11,610 nt of DNA from assembly GCA_947456915.1 (NCBI GenBank), contig CANGUQ010000079.1, positions 1 to 11,610 on the forward strand. The letters run 5' to 3'. The notes beneath the pieces were generated by a model. The model saw nothing but the letters and a program-made list of their open reading frames with translations. It was not told the origin of the DNA and searched no databases. A program made the position numbers and the translations under genes. Position 1 is the stretch's first letter. Each line of letters opens with the position of its first letter. This DNA is from Betaproteobacteria bacterium (GTDB lineage Bacteria > Pseudomonadota > Gammaproteobacteria > Burkholderiales > CAIKXV01). Below are positions 1-7,136 of this stretch, in pieces.

Positions 1-682
1 CGCAGGCGCGCAGCAGCAGATCGCTCGCCCCCTGCGCCATCAGCACGATGTGCACGTTCTCGCGCGGCGCCGCGATGTCGAAGTGCAGCCGGCGCTGCGG
101 CTGCGCGAAGAAGGTGACGCCCTGGCGCGTGACCCTGCCGATCGCCCCCCCGTCGCGCGAGCCGAACGCGTTCAGCTGCTCTGGATTGACCTTGGTCGCA
201 TCGCGCGCGGCGTGGATCTCCCCGCCCAGCGACACCATCACACCGCGCCCGCGCGCCTCCGGGTGTGCGGCGATCATCGCCGCGTACAGCATGTTGCGCG
301 GGCCGTCGGCGTCCTTTTCGTCGGCATTGCGCTGCGCGCCGGTCACCACGACGGGCTTGTCCGAGCCGACGGTGAGATCCATCAGGTAGGCCGTCTCCTC
401 CAGCGTTGCCGTGCCGTGCGTGACCACGCACCCGGCGACCTGCGGGTCGGCGAGTACGCGCTGCAGCGTGTCGCGCAGGCCGAAGGCGGTGGCGGTGTCC
501 ATCAGCGCGCTGTTGATGTTCGAGTGCTCGACGCAGCGGATCTGCGCCACCTCGGCGAGTTCGGGAATCGCAGCGGCCAGATCCCGGGCCGAGGCAGCCG
601 AGACGTGGCCGCCGAGCGCTGCGTCGTACTTCGAAGCGATGGTGCCGCCGGTACCGACGACACAGACAACGGGTTTGCTCAC
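1..682 (-). CDS. Asparaginase/glutaminase-family amidohydrolase, C-terminus cut by window edge
   Basis: The first 227 residues of a protein with the bacterial L-asparaginase fold (family normally about 330 residues); the rest lies beyond position 1. The start is GTG at 680-682, with GGAG about 11 nt upstream and no in-frame ATG nearby. Visible motifs are GTGGTIAS (residues 10-17, nucleophile Thr14), THGTATLEETAY (88-99, second Thr91), a DGP segment (126-128) and DATKVN (161-166) with Lys164, matching the catalytic Thr-Lys-Asp relay region. Two positions differ from classical enzymes: the Asp following the second Thr is Ala92, and the Ser-Gln pair near residue 58 reads Ser58-Ala59. In E. coli AnsB these residues (Gln59, Asp90) hold the substrate alpha-amino group, so the substrate may not be plain L-asparagine; that is inference. 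No signal peptide is seen, suggesting a cytoplasmic enzyme. It follows the dipeptidase gene after 103 nt and may be separately transcribed. Confidence 0.9.
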   Translation of the reverse strand, partial: MSKPVVCVVGTGGTIASKYDAALGGHVSAASARDLAAAIPELAEVAQIRCVEHSNINSALMDTATAFGLRDTLQRVLADPQVAGCVVTHGTATLEETAYLMDLTVGSDKPVVVTGAQRNADEKDADGPRNMLYAAMIAAHPEARGRGVMVSLGGEIHAARDATKVNPEQLNAFGSRDGGAIGRVTRQGVTFFAQPQRRLHFDIAAPRENVHIVLMAQGASDLLLRAC

Positions 683-757
683 GGTGCGAGGCTCTCCGCC
701 AGGACAGGTAACGAACGAAGGCCCGGACGCGAAGTCCGGATACGAGGTTGCGGGAAG

Positions 758-774
758 GACCGGCGCTGCCGGTC
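758..774 (-). other. Inverted repeat (7-bp stem, 3-nt loop) just after the dipeptidase stop codon
   Basis: The arms at 758-764 and 768-774 pair perfectly (GACCGGC / GCCGGTC). The hairpin begins 11 nt beyond the dipeptidase stop codon on the minus strand. No run of U follows, so it is not a canonical intrinsic terminator. A second, weaker 6-bp inverted repeat lies at 723-739. The 103-nt gap to the asparaginase start holds no promoter I can recognise. The hairpins could mark an mRNA 3' end or be chance in GC-rich DNA. Confidence 0.3.
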
Positions 775-785
775 GCCGGCAGCGA

Positions 786-1838
786 TCAGGATCGTGCGCG
801 TGCGGGCAGGATCGCCGACAGCACGCGCAGATGGTTGCCGCCGAGGATCGCGGCGATATCCGTCTCGCCGTAGCCGTGGCGAAGCAGGCCGTCGACCAGA
901 TTCGGCAGGTCCTCGATCTCCTCGAAGCCACGGATCACTGGCGGCTCGGCGCGCGGATCGTGTCCGTCGCGCAGATTGCGCGGGCCGTCGTACTTGACGA
1001 AGTCCATCCCCAGCGCGACGTGCTCGATGCCGATCAGCTCGACCATGTAGTCGATGTGCCGCAGCATGTGCTCGATCGACGACTCTCGCCCGGCGACGGT
1101 GAACGGCAGCGCGAGGATGCCGACCACCCCGCCCTGCGCGGCCACCGCCCTCAGCTGCGCATCGTCCAGATTGCGGATGTGATCGTACACGCCGCAGGCG
1201 TTGGCGTGCGAGACGATCAGCGGCGCCTGTGCGACCTCCAGCGACTGGTAGAAGCCCTCGCGGTTCATGTGCGAGAGATCGACCACCATGCCCAGCCGGT
1301 TCATCTCGCGGATCACGTCCACGCCGAAGCGGGTGAGCCCGCCGCGCGTGCGGTTCTCCCACACGCCGTCGCCGAGCTCGTTGCGCAGGTTCCACGTCGG
1401 CTGCAGGGAGCGCACGCCCAGCCGGTGGAAGTTGCGCAGCTGCGCGATGCCGCCCTGCAGCGGCTTGCCGCCCTCCAGATGCAGCAGCACGGAAAGCCGG
1501 CCCGGCTGCGCCGCGCGCGGCAGGTCCTCGCGATCGAGCACCACCGCCACGCGCGCGTCGGCAGCCGTCTCGTTCAGGAAGTGATCGAGATTCTCCAGCG
1601 TGGTCTCGAGGAAGCGGCCGGTATTCTGCGAGTGTGCGTACGAGTCCCCGCCGATCGCGTACACGGTCAGATCGACGCGATCGCGGATCAGCCGGGGCAC
1701 GATCGCATCCCGGAGCGGCGTCTTCTCGCCCAGCGACAGCCGGTGCACCTGCTCGTAGACGTCGCGGTGCCCCTCGACCACGAGGTGCGTACGCAGCAGC
1801 TCGCGGGCGAGTGAGTCGGTCGCGCTCTGCGTCGTCAC
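786..1838 (-). CDS. Membrane-dipeptidase-like peptidase, family M19
   Basis: A 350-residue metallopeptidase of the renal dipeptidase (M19) family, predicted to hydrolyse dipeptides with a binuclear zinc centre. By eye the zinc ligands are all present: His24 and Asp26 (EGHRD), bridging Glu122 (HLEGG), His190 (DLSH) and His211 (SHANA). Arg222-Asn223 (HIRNLDD) and Asp279 (GMDF) match the substrate-binding arginine and the catalytic-site aspartate. The usual DGHND opening is EGHRD here. There is no signal peptide, lipobox or membrane segment, so despite the family name it is probably cytoplasmic. The start is GTG at 1836-1838, 21 nt after the purF stop, with AGGTGA close upstream. Another GTG 7 nt upstream opens a different frame of low-complexity shadow protein and was not used. 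The short gap suggests co-transcription with purF. In many relatives metZ sits here instead. The physiological dipeptide is unknown. Confidence 0.9.
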   Translation of the reverse strand: MTTQSATDSLARELLRTHLVVEGHRDVYEQVHRLSLGEKTPLRDAIVPRLIRDRVDLTVYAIGGDSYAHSQNTGRFLETTLENLDHFLNETAADARVAVVLDREDLPRAAQPGRLSVLLHLEGGKPLQGGIAQLRNFHRLGVRSLQPTWNLRNELGDGVWENRTRGGLTRFGVDVIREMNRLGMVVDLSHMNREGFYQSLEVAQAPLIVSHANACGVYDHIRNLDDAQLRAVAAQGGVVGILALPFTVAGRESSIEHMLRHIDYMVELIGIEHVALGMDFVKYDGPRNLRDGHDPRAEPPVIRGFEEIEDLPNLVDGLLRHGYGETDIAAILGGNHLRVLSAILPARARS

Positions 1839-1859
1839 CCGTCACCTGCCGCTGCGCCG

Positions 1860-3380
1860 CTACTCGGCGGTCTCGAGATTCAGGTCGAGCTGGGTGCTCG
1901 ACTCGCGCTGACGCTTGCGATCACCGTCCTCGCGGTTGGCCTCCAGACAGTCCAGATACTCGGCGGTGACATCGCCGGTGATGTACTGGCCGTCGAAGCA
2001 CGAAGTCTCGAAGCGCCGGATCAGCGGATTGCAGCTGCGCACGTCCTCCACCAGATCGTCCAGATCCTGGTAGATCAGCCGGTCGCAGCCGATCTCGCGT
2101 GCGATCTCGCCGAACGATCGCGACGAGGCGATCAGTTCGCTGCGCGTCGGCATGTCGATGCCGTAGACGTTCGGATAGCGCACCGGCGGTGCAGCCGAGG
2201 CGAAGTGAACGCGCCGTGCACCGGCATCGCGCGCCATCTGCACGATCTCCTGGCTGGTGGTGCCGCGCACGATGGAATCGTCGACGATCAGCACGTTCTT
2301 GCCCTTGAACTCGGTGCCGAGCGCGTTGAGCTTCTGGCGTACCGACTTGCGGCGCACGGCCTGCCCCGGCATGATGAACGTACGGCCGATGTACCGGTTC
2401 TTGATGAAGCCCTCGCGATACGGAAGGTTCAGGCGGTTCGCCAGCTGCATCGCCGCGGGCCGCGAGGAATCCGGGATCGGCATCACCACGTCGACCTCGA
2501 GGTTCGGCACTTCGCGCTCGATCCTGCGCGCGAGGCTCTCGCCCATGCGCAGGCGTGTCTCGTACACCGAGATGCCGTCGATCACCGAGTCGGGACGCGC
2601 GAGGTAGACGAACTCGAAGATGCACGGCGCGAGTTCGGTCCGCTCGGCGCACTGGCGGCTGCGGAACACGCCCTGCTCGTCGATGAACACCGCCTCGCCG
2701 GGCGCGACGTCGCGCATCGGCGTGAATCCCAGCGCATCGAGCACCACCGTTTCCGAGGCGGTGATGAATTCGGTCCCGGCGTCGGTCTCGCGGCTGCCGA
2801 TCACCAGCGGACGGATGCCGAACGGGTCACGGAACGCGAGCAGCCCGTAGCCCGCGATCATCGCCACCACCGCGTAGGCACCGCGCACGCGACGGTGCAC
2901 GCCCGCGACCGCCTTGAATATCGTGTTCGCGTCCAGGTGAAACCCTGCGGCGTTGCGCGCGAGTTCGTGCGCGAGCACGTTCAGCAGGACCTCGGAGTCC
3001 GAGTCCGTGTTCACGTGGCGCAGGTCTTCGCGGAACAGCTCGCGCTTGAGCGCCTCGGCGTTGGTCAGGTTGCCGTTGTGCCCGAGCACGATGCCGAACG
3101 GCGAATTGACGTAGAACGGCTGCGCCTCGGCCGACGACCAGGCGGAGCCCGCTGTCGGATAGCGCACGTGAGCGATGCCCACATTGCCCGCGAGTGCGCG
3201 CATGTTGCGCGTGCGAAACACGTCGCGCACGAGGCCCGGGCCCTTGTGCATGTGAAACGTGCTGCCCTCGCCGGTGACCAGACCCGCAGCGTCCTGTCCC
3301 CGGTGCTGGAGCAACAGCATCCCGTCGTACAGTTCCTGGTTGACCGGGCCGCGGGCCACCATACCGACGATGCCACACAC
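1860..3380 (-). CDS. purF: Amidophosphoribosyltransferase
   Basis: Catalyses the first committed step of purine synthesis, PRPP plus glutamine to 5-phosphoribosylamine, in the cytoplasm. The start is GTG at 3378-3380, with AGGGAG 8 nt upstream. It places the nucleophile Cys directly after the initiator Met (MCGIVGM), as Ntn amidotransferases without a propeptide require; an upstream in-frame start at 3416 would add 12 residues ahead of Cys and is unlikely. From this start the protein is 506 residues (E. coli PurF 505). The N-terminal glutaminase domain shows HRGQDAAG (26-33), HVRYPTAG (71-78) and GHNGNLTN (100-107). The phosphoribosyltransferase domain carries the PRPP loop VLIVDDSIVRGTTS (363-376). 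It lies 120 nt after cvpA, a gap with a strong inverted repeat, and 23 nt before the start codon of the dipeptidase gene. No PurR-like operator is recognisable. Confidence 0.98.
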   Translation of the reverse strand: MCGIVGMVARGPVNQELYDGMLLLQHRGQDAAGLVTGEGSTFHMHKGPGLVRDVFRTRNMRALAGNVGIAHVRYPTAGSAWSSAEAQPFYVNSPFGIVLGHNGNLTNAEALKRELFREDLRHVNTDSDSEVLLNVLAHELARNAAGFHLDANTIFKAVAGVHRRVRGAYAVVAMIAGYGLLAFRDPFGIRPLVIGSRETDAGTEFITASETVVLDALGFTPMRDVAPGEAVFIDEQGVFRSRQCAERTELAPCIFEFVYLARPDSVIDGISVYETRLRMGESLARRIEREVPNLEVDVVMPIPDSSRPAAMQLANRLNLPYREGFIKNRYIGRTFIMPGQAVRRKSVRQKLNALGTEFKGKNVLIVDDSIVRGTTSQEIVQMARDAGARRVHFASAAPPVRYPNVYGIDMPTRSELIASSRSFGEIAREIGCDRLIYQDLDDLVEDVRSCNPLIRRFETSCFDGQYITGDVTAEYLDCLEANREDGDRKRQRESSTQLDLNLETAE

Positions 3381-3388
3381 GAGGCGCT

Positions 3389-3394
3389 CTCCCT
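3389..3394 (-). promoter_or_regulatory. Ribosome binding site deciding the GTG start of purF
   Basis: AGGGAG on the minus strand lies 8 nt before GTG 3378-3380. It supports the internal GTG over the in-frame start farther upstream, whose extra 12 residues would block the catalytic N-terminal cysteine. Confidence 0.75.
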
Positions 3395-3428
3395 TTCGCT
3401 CGCTGTCCCGCCGCATTCACCGGCTCTC

Positions 3429-3459
3429 CCGCCGCGCGTCGTCACTGCCTGCGCGGCGG
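3429..3459 (-). other. 9-bp perfect inverted repeat in the cvpA-purF gap
   Basis: The arms at 3429-3437 and 3451-3459 pair without mismatch (CCGCCGCGC / GCGCGGCGG) around a 13-nt loop, in the middle of the 120-nt gap between cvpA and purF. On the minus strand it is followed by GAGAGCC rather than a U tract, so a classical terminator is unlikely. It might be an mRNA processing or stability element that sets purF apart from the genes upstream, or chance. I found no convincing promoter consensus in the rest of the gap. Confidence 0.4.
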
Positions 3460-3500
3460 TGCGACTGCTCGTGGCGTGCGGCCCGGGCTCCCCTGAGCGT

Positions 3501-4025
3501 TCACCTGCGCGAAGTATAGACCACCTGCTGCACCGGGTCGAAGCGGATGTGCCGGCCGAGTTCCGCCGGCAGCAAGGGCTTCACGGTGAGCGCCAGTGCC
3601 TCCAGCGGCGAGGAGAGCATGGCGTCGCGCCACGCCGGATGCGCCGGCAGCGCGGTCAGCCCCCCGAGCAGCACGGCGGTGAGAACGATGGCGACGCCGC
3701 GCACCAGTCCGAACAGCAGGCCGAAGAAACGGTCGAGAAAGCCCAGCCCGACGATCCTGATCAGCTCCACCAGCACCAGCGTGAGCAGGCTCATCACCAG
3801 CAGCGTGGTGCCGAACACCAGAACGAAGGCGGCCAGCATCCGCAGCTCCTCGCTCGGAATCGCCTCGGGCAGCAGCGGCGCGAGCTGCGCGGCGAACGCG
3901 CTCGCGACGAGAAAGGCGACCAGCCACGCGGCGAGCGCAAGCACCTCGCGCACGAAACCGCGGATGACCGCGATCAGCGCCGACACTCCCACGATCAGCA
4001 GCACCGCATGATCGAACCAGGTCAT
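3501..4025 (-). CDS. cvpA: CvpA family inner-membrane protein
   Basis: A 174-residue integral membrane protein of the colicin V production (CvpA) family. The E. coli member is needed for colicin V export and contributes to envelope stress tolerance; the molecular role is not settled. Hydrophobic stretches suggest four membrane helices at about residues 7-25, 28-47, 63-88 and 104-125. The family signature around GFLDRFFGLLFGLVRG (95-110) is clear, with its charged DR pair and glycines before the last helix. The length is typical. The start is ATG at 4023-4025; the Shine-Dalgarno sequence is weak. It sits 46 nt after the SPOR-protein gene and 120 nt before purF, the usual dedD-cvpA-purF order in proteobacteria, probably in one transcript. 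Confidence 0.95.
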   Translation of the reverse strand: MTWFDHAVLLIVGVSALIAVIRGFVREVLALAAWLVAFLVASAFAAQLAPLLPEAIPSEELRMLAAFVLVFGTTLLVMSLLTLVLVELIRIVGLGFLDRFFGLLFGLVRGVAIVLTAVLLGGLTALPAHPAWRDAMLSSPLEALALTVKPLLPAELGRHIRFDPVQQVVYTSRR

Positions 4026-4050
4026 CGCTGCTGCGCCCCGTGTGGTTCGC

Positions 4051-4070
4051 CGCCGTGCGCGATCACGGCG
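4051..4070 (-). other. 7-bp inverted repeat in the dedD-cvpA gap
   Basis: The arms CGCCGTG (4051-4057) and CACGGCG (4064-4070) pair perfectly around a 6-nt loop, starting 1 nt after the SPOR-gene stop codon. No U tract follows on the minus strand. It could shape mRNA decay or translation of cvpA, which has only a weak Shine-Dalgarno, or be chance in GC-rich DNA. Confidence 0.35.
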
Positions 4071-4071
4071 C

Positions 4072-4881
4072 TCAGTAGCGCCGCGTCACCACCACGCCGT
4101 CACTGATGCCCAGTGACTTCACCTGCTCGTTGGCCCGATCGGCCGCCTCGCGCGTGGGGAACGGGCCTGCGCGCACCCGCGTCTTGTCGCCGGTGGGTGT
4201 CTTGATGACTTCCGTGTACGAGCGGATCCCGGCCTTCTGCAGCTGCGCATGCCGCTCCTTCGCCCGGCCCGCATCGGCGAACGCACCGAGCTGGACGACG
4301 AAGGTCTCCGTGTCCTTGCCGGCCTTCTTCGGCTCGGCTGCCGGCTTCGCGGGCACGGCGCGCGCTGCGTCCGCGCCAGCGGCCGGGCTGGCAGTGTCGG
4401 CGGGCGCCGGCGCAACCTTGCTCGCCGCTTTCCCGGCCTCAGGCTGCGCCGCATCCGCCTTGCCAGCCTCCATCCTGGCGGCCGCGCGCGGCGGCGAGCC
4501 CGGAGTTTCGCCAGTGCCGGCAATTGCGATGTTGACGTCTCCGGGAGCTGCCGCCGAGCCGATGGTGCCGCTCACCCTGGCCTTCGTCGGCGTGTCGGCA
4601 GCCGCGGCAGGCGGTGCGGCCGGCGCAGGGACCGCAGTGGCGGTCGGCTCGGGCACTGCGGGCCGCGTGGCGATCTTCCCCGGCTCGGCCTTCGGCGCGT
4701 ACGGGCCGCTGCCGGGCGAGGGAATCTGCACCGCGATGTCATCGCCGATCGGGCGCGGCTCGCTGTCGAGCACCATCGGCAGCGCCACCACGACCAGCGT
4801 CGTCAGCGCCACCGCACCGATCAGCCGTCGACGCGCGCGCTTCCTCAGCCTGATTTCTTCGTCTGACGTGCTGCGAGCCAT
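4072..4881 (-). CDS. dedD: SPOR-domain cell-division/envelope protein, DedD type
   Basis: A 269-residue bitopic inner-membrane protein. It has a short basic cytoplasmic tail (residues 1-19, RLRKRARRRL), one membrane helix (about 20-37), a long Ala/Pro/Lys-rich periplasmic linker (about 41-190) and a C-terminal SPOR domain (about 191-268) with VQLGAF (196-201) and RVRAGPF (235-241). SPOR domains bind septal peptidoglycan lacking stem peptides, and DedD in E. coli supports constriction through the FtsW-FtsI synthase. The layout and the folC-dedD-cvpA context support the same role here. The start ATG at 4879-4881 lies 2 nt after the folC stop with no Shine-Dalgarno on this strand, so translation probably depends on folC. 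The linker has low sequence complexity, with a twice-used EAGKA (138-142, 148-152). Paralogues such as FtsN also carry SPOR domains, so the symbol rests on context. Confidence 0.88.
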   Translation of the reverse strand: MARSTSDEEIRLRKRARRRLIGAVALTTLVVVALPMVLDSEPRPIGDDIAVQIPSPGSGPYAPKAEPGKIATRPAVPEPTATAVPAPAAPPAAAADTPTKARVSGTIGSAAAPGDVNIAIAGTGETPGSPPRAAARMEAGKADAAQPEAGKAASKVAPAPADTASPAAGADAARAVPAKPAAEPKKAGKDTETFVVQLGAFADAGRAKERHAQLQKAGIRSYTEVIKTPTGDKTRVRAGPFPTREAADRANEQVKSLGISDGVVVTRRY

Positions 4882-4883
4882 GC

Positions 4884-6236
4884 TCAGGAGGCCAGCGCCG
4901 CGAGAACTTCGGCGACGGTGTAGAACGAACCGAACACGACGATCCTATCATTTTCGCCTGCCCGTTCCCGCGCGGCTGCGAGTGCCTGCGCGATGCTGGC
5001 GCACGCGGTGGTCGGATCGAGTGCAGCCGCGCGGGTGAGCGCATCGCGCAGCTGCGCCGGGCCTGCCGCGCGCGCCGCGTCCACCGGCGCGATGAACCAC
5101 TCGTCCACATGCGCCTTGACGGCGCGCACCACGCCCTCGATGTCCTTGTCGGCGAGCATCGAGAACACGGCGAGCGTGCGACCGCCCCCGGTGAGCCGTG
5201 CGAGGCTCGCAGCGAGCACGGCGGCCGCGTGCGGGTTGTGCGCGACGTCGAGCACGACGGTCGGCCGCCCGGGCAGCACCTGGAAGCGGCCGGCGATCTC
5301 GGCAGTGAGCAGCCCGGTGCGGATCGCCTCAGCGCTGACGGGCAGTTGCGCGCCCAGTTCGTCGAGCGCGGTGATCGCCGCTGCCGCGTTACCCAGCTGA
5401 TAGGCGCCGCGCAGGGCGGGAAACGGCAGTCCGTAGCGGGCGCGCGACACCGTGCGCGAAGCGCCGGCGGCACCGACCGTGGTCTGTTGCGCCGCGCGGG
5501 TGGACGCGAGAGGGGCGAACCGGCGGTAGTTCCACTGGCTGCCGTCGACGTCGCCGAACGCGTAGTCGATGCCTGCGCGCAGCAGGCGCGCGCCGATCGC
5601 CTGGGCGTGCTCGACCAGCGGCAGCGGCGCATCCGGGTCGGCGCAGATTGCAGCACGGCCAGCGCGATAGATGCCGGCCTTCTCGAAGCCGATCTTCTCC
5701 CGCGAGTCGCCCAGATACTCCATGTGGTCGAGCCCGATGCTGGTCACCACTGCCACGTCGGCGTCGATCAGGTTCACTGCGTCGAGGCGTCCGCCCATGC
5801 CCACCTCGAGCACGGCGACGTCGATGCGCGCGTCGAGCATCGCGACGAAGGCGGCGAGCGTGCCGAACTCGAAGTAGGTCAGTCCGGTCGTCCCGCGCGC
5901 GGCCTCGACGCGCGCGAACGCGCGGCACAGGTCGGCGTCGTCGATGTCGTGCCGTGCGATGCGCACCCGCTCGTTGTAGCGCAGCAGGTGCGGCGAGGTA
6001 TAGCAGCCGACCCGATACCCGGCGCGATCGAGGATCGCCGCCAGCATCGCGCAGGTCGACCCCTTGCCATTGGTGCCGCCGACGGTGATCACCGGCACCC
6101 CGAGCGAACCCGGGTTCTCGCCCGGCGCGCGCAGCCGCTGCCACACCGCGCGGGCGCGCTCGAGCGTGAGATCGATCGCGACCGGGTGCTGCGCCGAGAT
6201 GAAGGCGAGCCAGTCGTCAGTCGAGCGCACGCTCAC
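4884..6236 (-). CDS. folC: Bifunctional dihydrofolate synthase / folylpolyglutamate synthase
   Basis: A 450-residue cytoplasmic ligase of the Mur-ligase fold that adds glutamate to dihydropteroate and then to folates. Motifs: P-loop TVGGTNGKGST (51-61), SPHLLRYNERVRI (81-93), LEVGMGGRLDAVN (143-155), SIGLDHMEYLG (166-176), EKAGIYR (185-191) with Lys186 as the likely carbamylated lysine, GRFQ (316-319) and VLDVAHNPHA (328-337). The start is GTG at 6234-6236, overlapping the accD stop as GTGA; the frame stays open far upstream, but only this start gives a FolC N-terminus. The protein is longer than E. coli FolC (422), partly through an Ala/Ser/Thr/Arg-rich insertion near residues 243-267. It sits between accD and dedD as in many proteobacteria and is probably translationally coupled to accD. 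Confidence 0.97.
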   Translation of the reverse strand: MSVRSTDDWLAFISAQHPVAIDLTLERARAVWQRLRAPGENPGSLGVPVITVGGTNGKGSTCAMLAAILDRAGYRVGCYTSPHLLRYNERVRIARHDIDDADLCRAFARVEAARGTTGLTYFEFGTLAAFVAMLDARIDVAVLEVGMGGRLDAVNLIDADVAVVTSIGLDHMEYLGDSREKIGFEKAGIYRAGRAAICADPDAPLPLVEHAQAIGARLLRAGIDYAFGDVDGSQWNYRRFAPLASTRAAQQTTVGAAGASRTVSRARYGLPFPALRGAYQLGNAAAAITALDELGAQLPVSAEAIRTGLLTAEIAGRFQVLPGRPTVVLDVAHNPHAAAVLAASLARLTGGGRTLAVFSMLADKDIEGVVRAVKAHVDEWFIAPVDAARAAGPAQLRDALTRAAALDPTTACASIAQALAAARERAGENDRIVVFGSFYTVAEVLAALAS

Positions 6237-7126
6237 CGGACCGGTGCGGGTGCAGCCGCCGGACTGCGGGCGGGCTGGCGCATCAGCAGCGCGAGCAGCG
6301 TGGCCAGCTCGGCGCGCATCTCGCGCCGATCGATGATCATGTCGATCGCACCGTGCGCGAGCAGGAACTCGGCGCGCTGGAACCCGGGCGGCAGCGTCTC
6401 GCGCACGGTCTGCTCGATCACCCGCGGACCGGCGAAACCGACCAGTGCGCCCGGCTCGGCGATCACCAGGTCGCCGATCATCGCGAAGCTCGCCGAAACC
6501 CCGCCCATCGTCGGATCGGTGAGCACCGAGATGAACGGCAGGTGCTCCTGCGCGAGCAGCGTGAGCGCCGCACAGCACTTGGACATCTGCACCAGAGACA
6601 GCACGCCCTCCTGCATCCGCGCGCCTCCCGAGGCGGCGACGCAGATGAACGGCATCTGCTGTTCGATGGCCGCGCGCACGCCGCGTGCGAAGCGCTCGCC
6701 GACCACCGAGCCCATCGAGCCGCCGAGGAAGCGGAACTCGAACGCGGCCACCACCGTCGCCACCCCGTGGATCGTGCCCTGCATGACCACCAGAGCATCG
6801 TCCTCGCCCGTGTCGCGCGAAGCCGCAGCGAGCCGATCCGTGTACTTCTTCGTGTCCTTGAACTTCAGGCTGTCGACCGGCCGCACTTCAGCGCCGATCT
6901 CGTAACGCCCTTCGGCATCCAGCAGCAGGTCGAGCCGCTCGCGCGCACCGATGCGGTTGTGAAACCCGCACTTCGGGCAGACCTGCTGGTTGGTGTCGAG
7001 ATCGGTGCGATACAGCACCGTCTCGCACGACTCGCACTTGACCCACAGGCCCTCGGGCACCGTCTTGCGCGGTGCGCCCTCCTCGCGCTTGATCTTCGGC
7101 GGCAGGAGCTTCTGCAGCCAGCTCAT
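6233..7126 (-). CDS. accD: Acetyl-CoA carboxylase carboxyltransferase, beta subunit
   Basis: The beta subunit of the AccA2-AccD2 carboxyltransferase, which moves CO2 from biotin to acetyl-CoA to make malonyl-CoA for fatty acid synthesis. The 297 residues start at ATG 7124-7126 (MSWLQKLLPPKI, the usual N-terminus); an in-frame ATG 42 nt upstream lies inside trpA and is not used. The N-terminal zinc ribbon is complete: Cys31, Cys34, Cys50 and Cys53. The crotonase-fold core has LGGSMGSVVGE (134-144), SGGARMQEG (166-174), PTMGGVSASFAM (205-216) and FAGPRVIEQT (231-240). A short Ala/Pro tail ends the protein. It follows trpA by 10 nt and overlaps folC by 4 nt, so it lies within the same tightly packed run. 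Confidence 0.98.
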   Translation of the reverse strand: MSWLQKLLPPKIKREEGAPRKTVPEGLWVKCESCETVLYRTDLDTNQQVCPKCGFHNRIGARERLDLLLDAEGRYEIGAEVRPVDSLKFKDTKKYTDRLAAASRDTGEDDALVVMQGTIHGVATVVAAFEFRFLGGSMGSVVGERFARGVRAAIEQQMPFICVAASGGARMQEGVLSLVQMSKCCAALTLLAQEHLPFISVLTDPTMGGVSASFAMIGDLVIAEPGALVGFAGPRVIEQTVRETLPPGFQRAEFLLAHGAIDMIIDRREMRAELATLLALLMRQPARSPAAAPAPVR

Positions 7127-7136
7127 CGGCGCCGGC

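Noticed and set aside
683..785. Possible intrinsic terminator after the dipeptidase gene
   Set aside because: Short hairpins exist (758-774 and 723-739) but no U-rich tract follows either, so I list only the inverted repeat and not a terminator.
411..1814. Long plus-strand open frame of 467 codons opposite the dipeptidase and asparaginase genes
   Set aside because: It is antisense to two genes with clear catalytic motifs, its translation is low-complexity and Arg/His/Val-rich, and it matches no family I recognise; such frames are common opposite GC-rich genes.
679..1845. Minus-strand frame of 388 codons overlapping the dipeptidase in another frame
   Set aside because: The translation is Arg/Ala/Gly-rich without motifs, while the overlapping frame carries every M19 metal ligand.
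3381..3416. Upstream in-frame start adding 12 residues to PurF
   Set aside because: It would bury the N-terminal nucleophile cysteine; the GTG at 3378-3380 has a well-spaced Shine-Dalgarno and gives MCGIVG.
2205..4106. Plus-strand open frame of 633 codons opposite purF and cvpA
   Set aside because: It is a shadow of purF and cvpA; its composition is rich in His, Arg and Gln and no domain is visible.
6237..6578. Open frame extending FolC about 114 codons upstream into accD
   Set aside because: The added residues are Arg/Ala-rich shadow sequence; FolC homology begins at the GTG overlapping the accD stop.
5109..6905. Plus-strand open frame of 598 codons opposite folC and accD
   Set aside because: It is antisense to two unmistakable genes and its composition changes abruptly along its length, as expected of a shadow frame.
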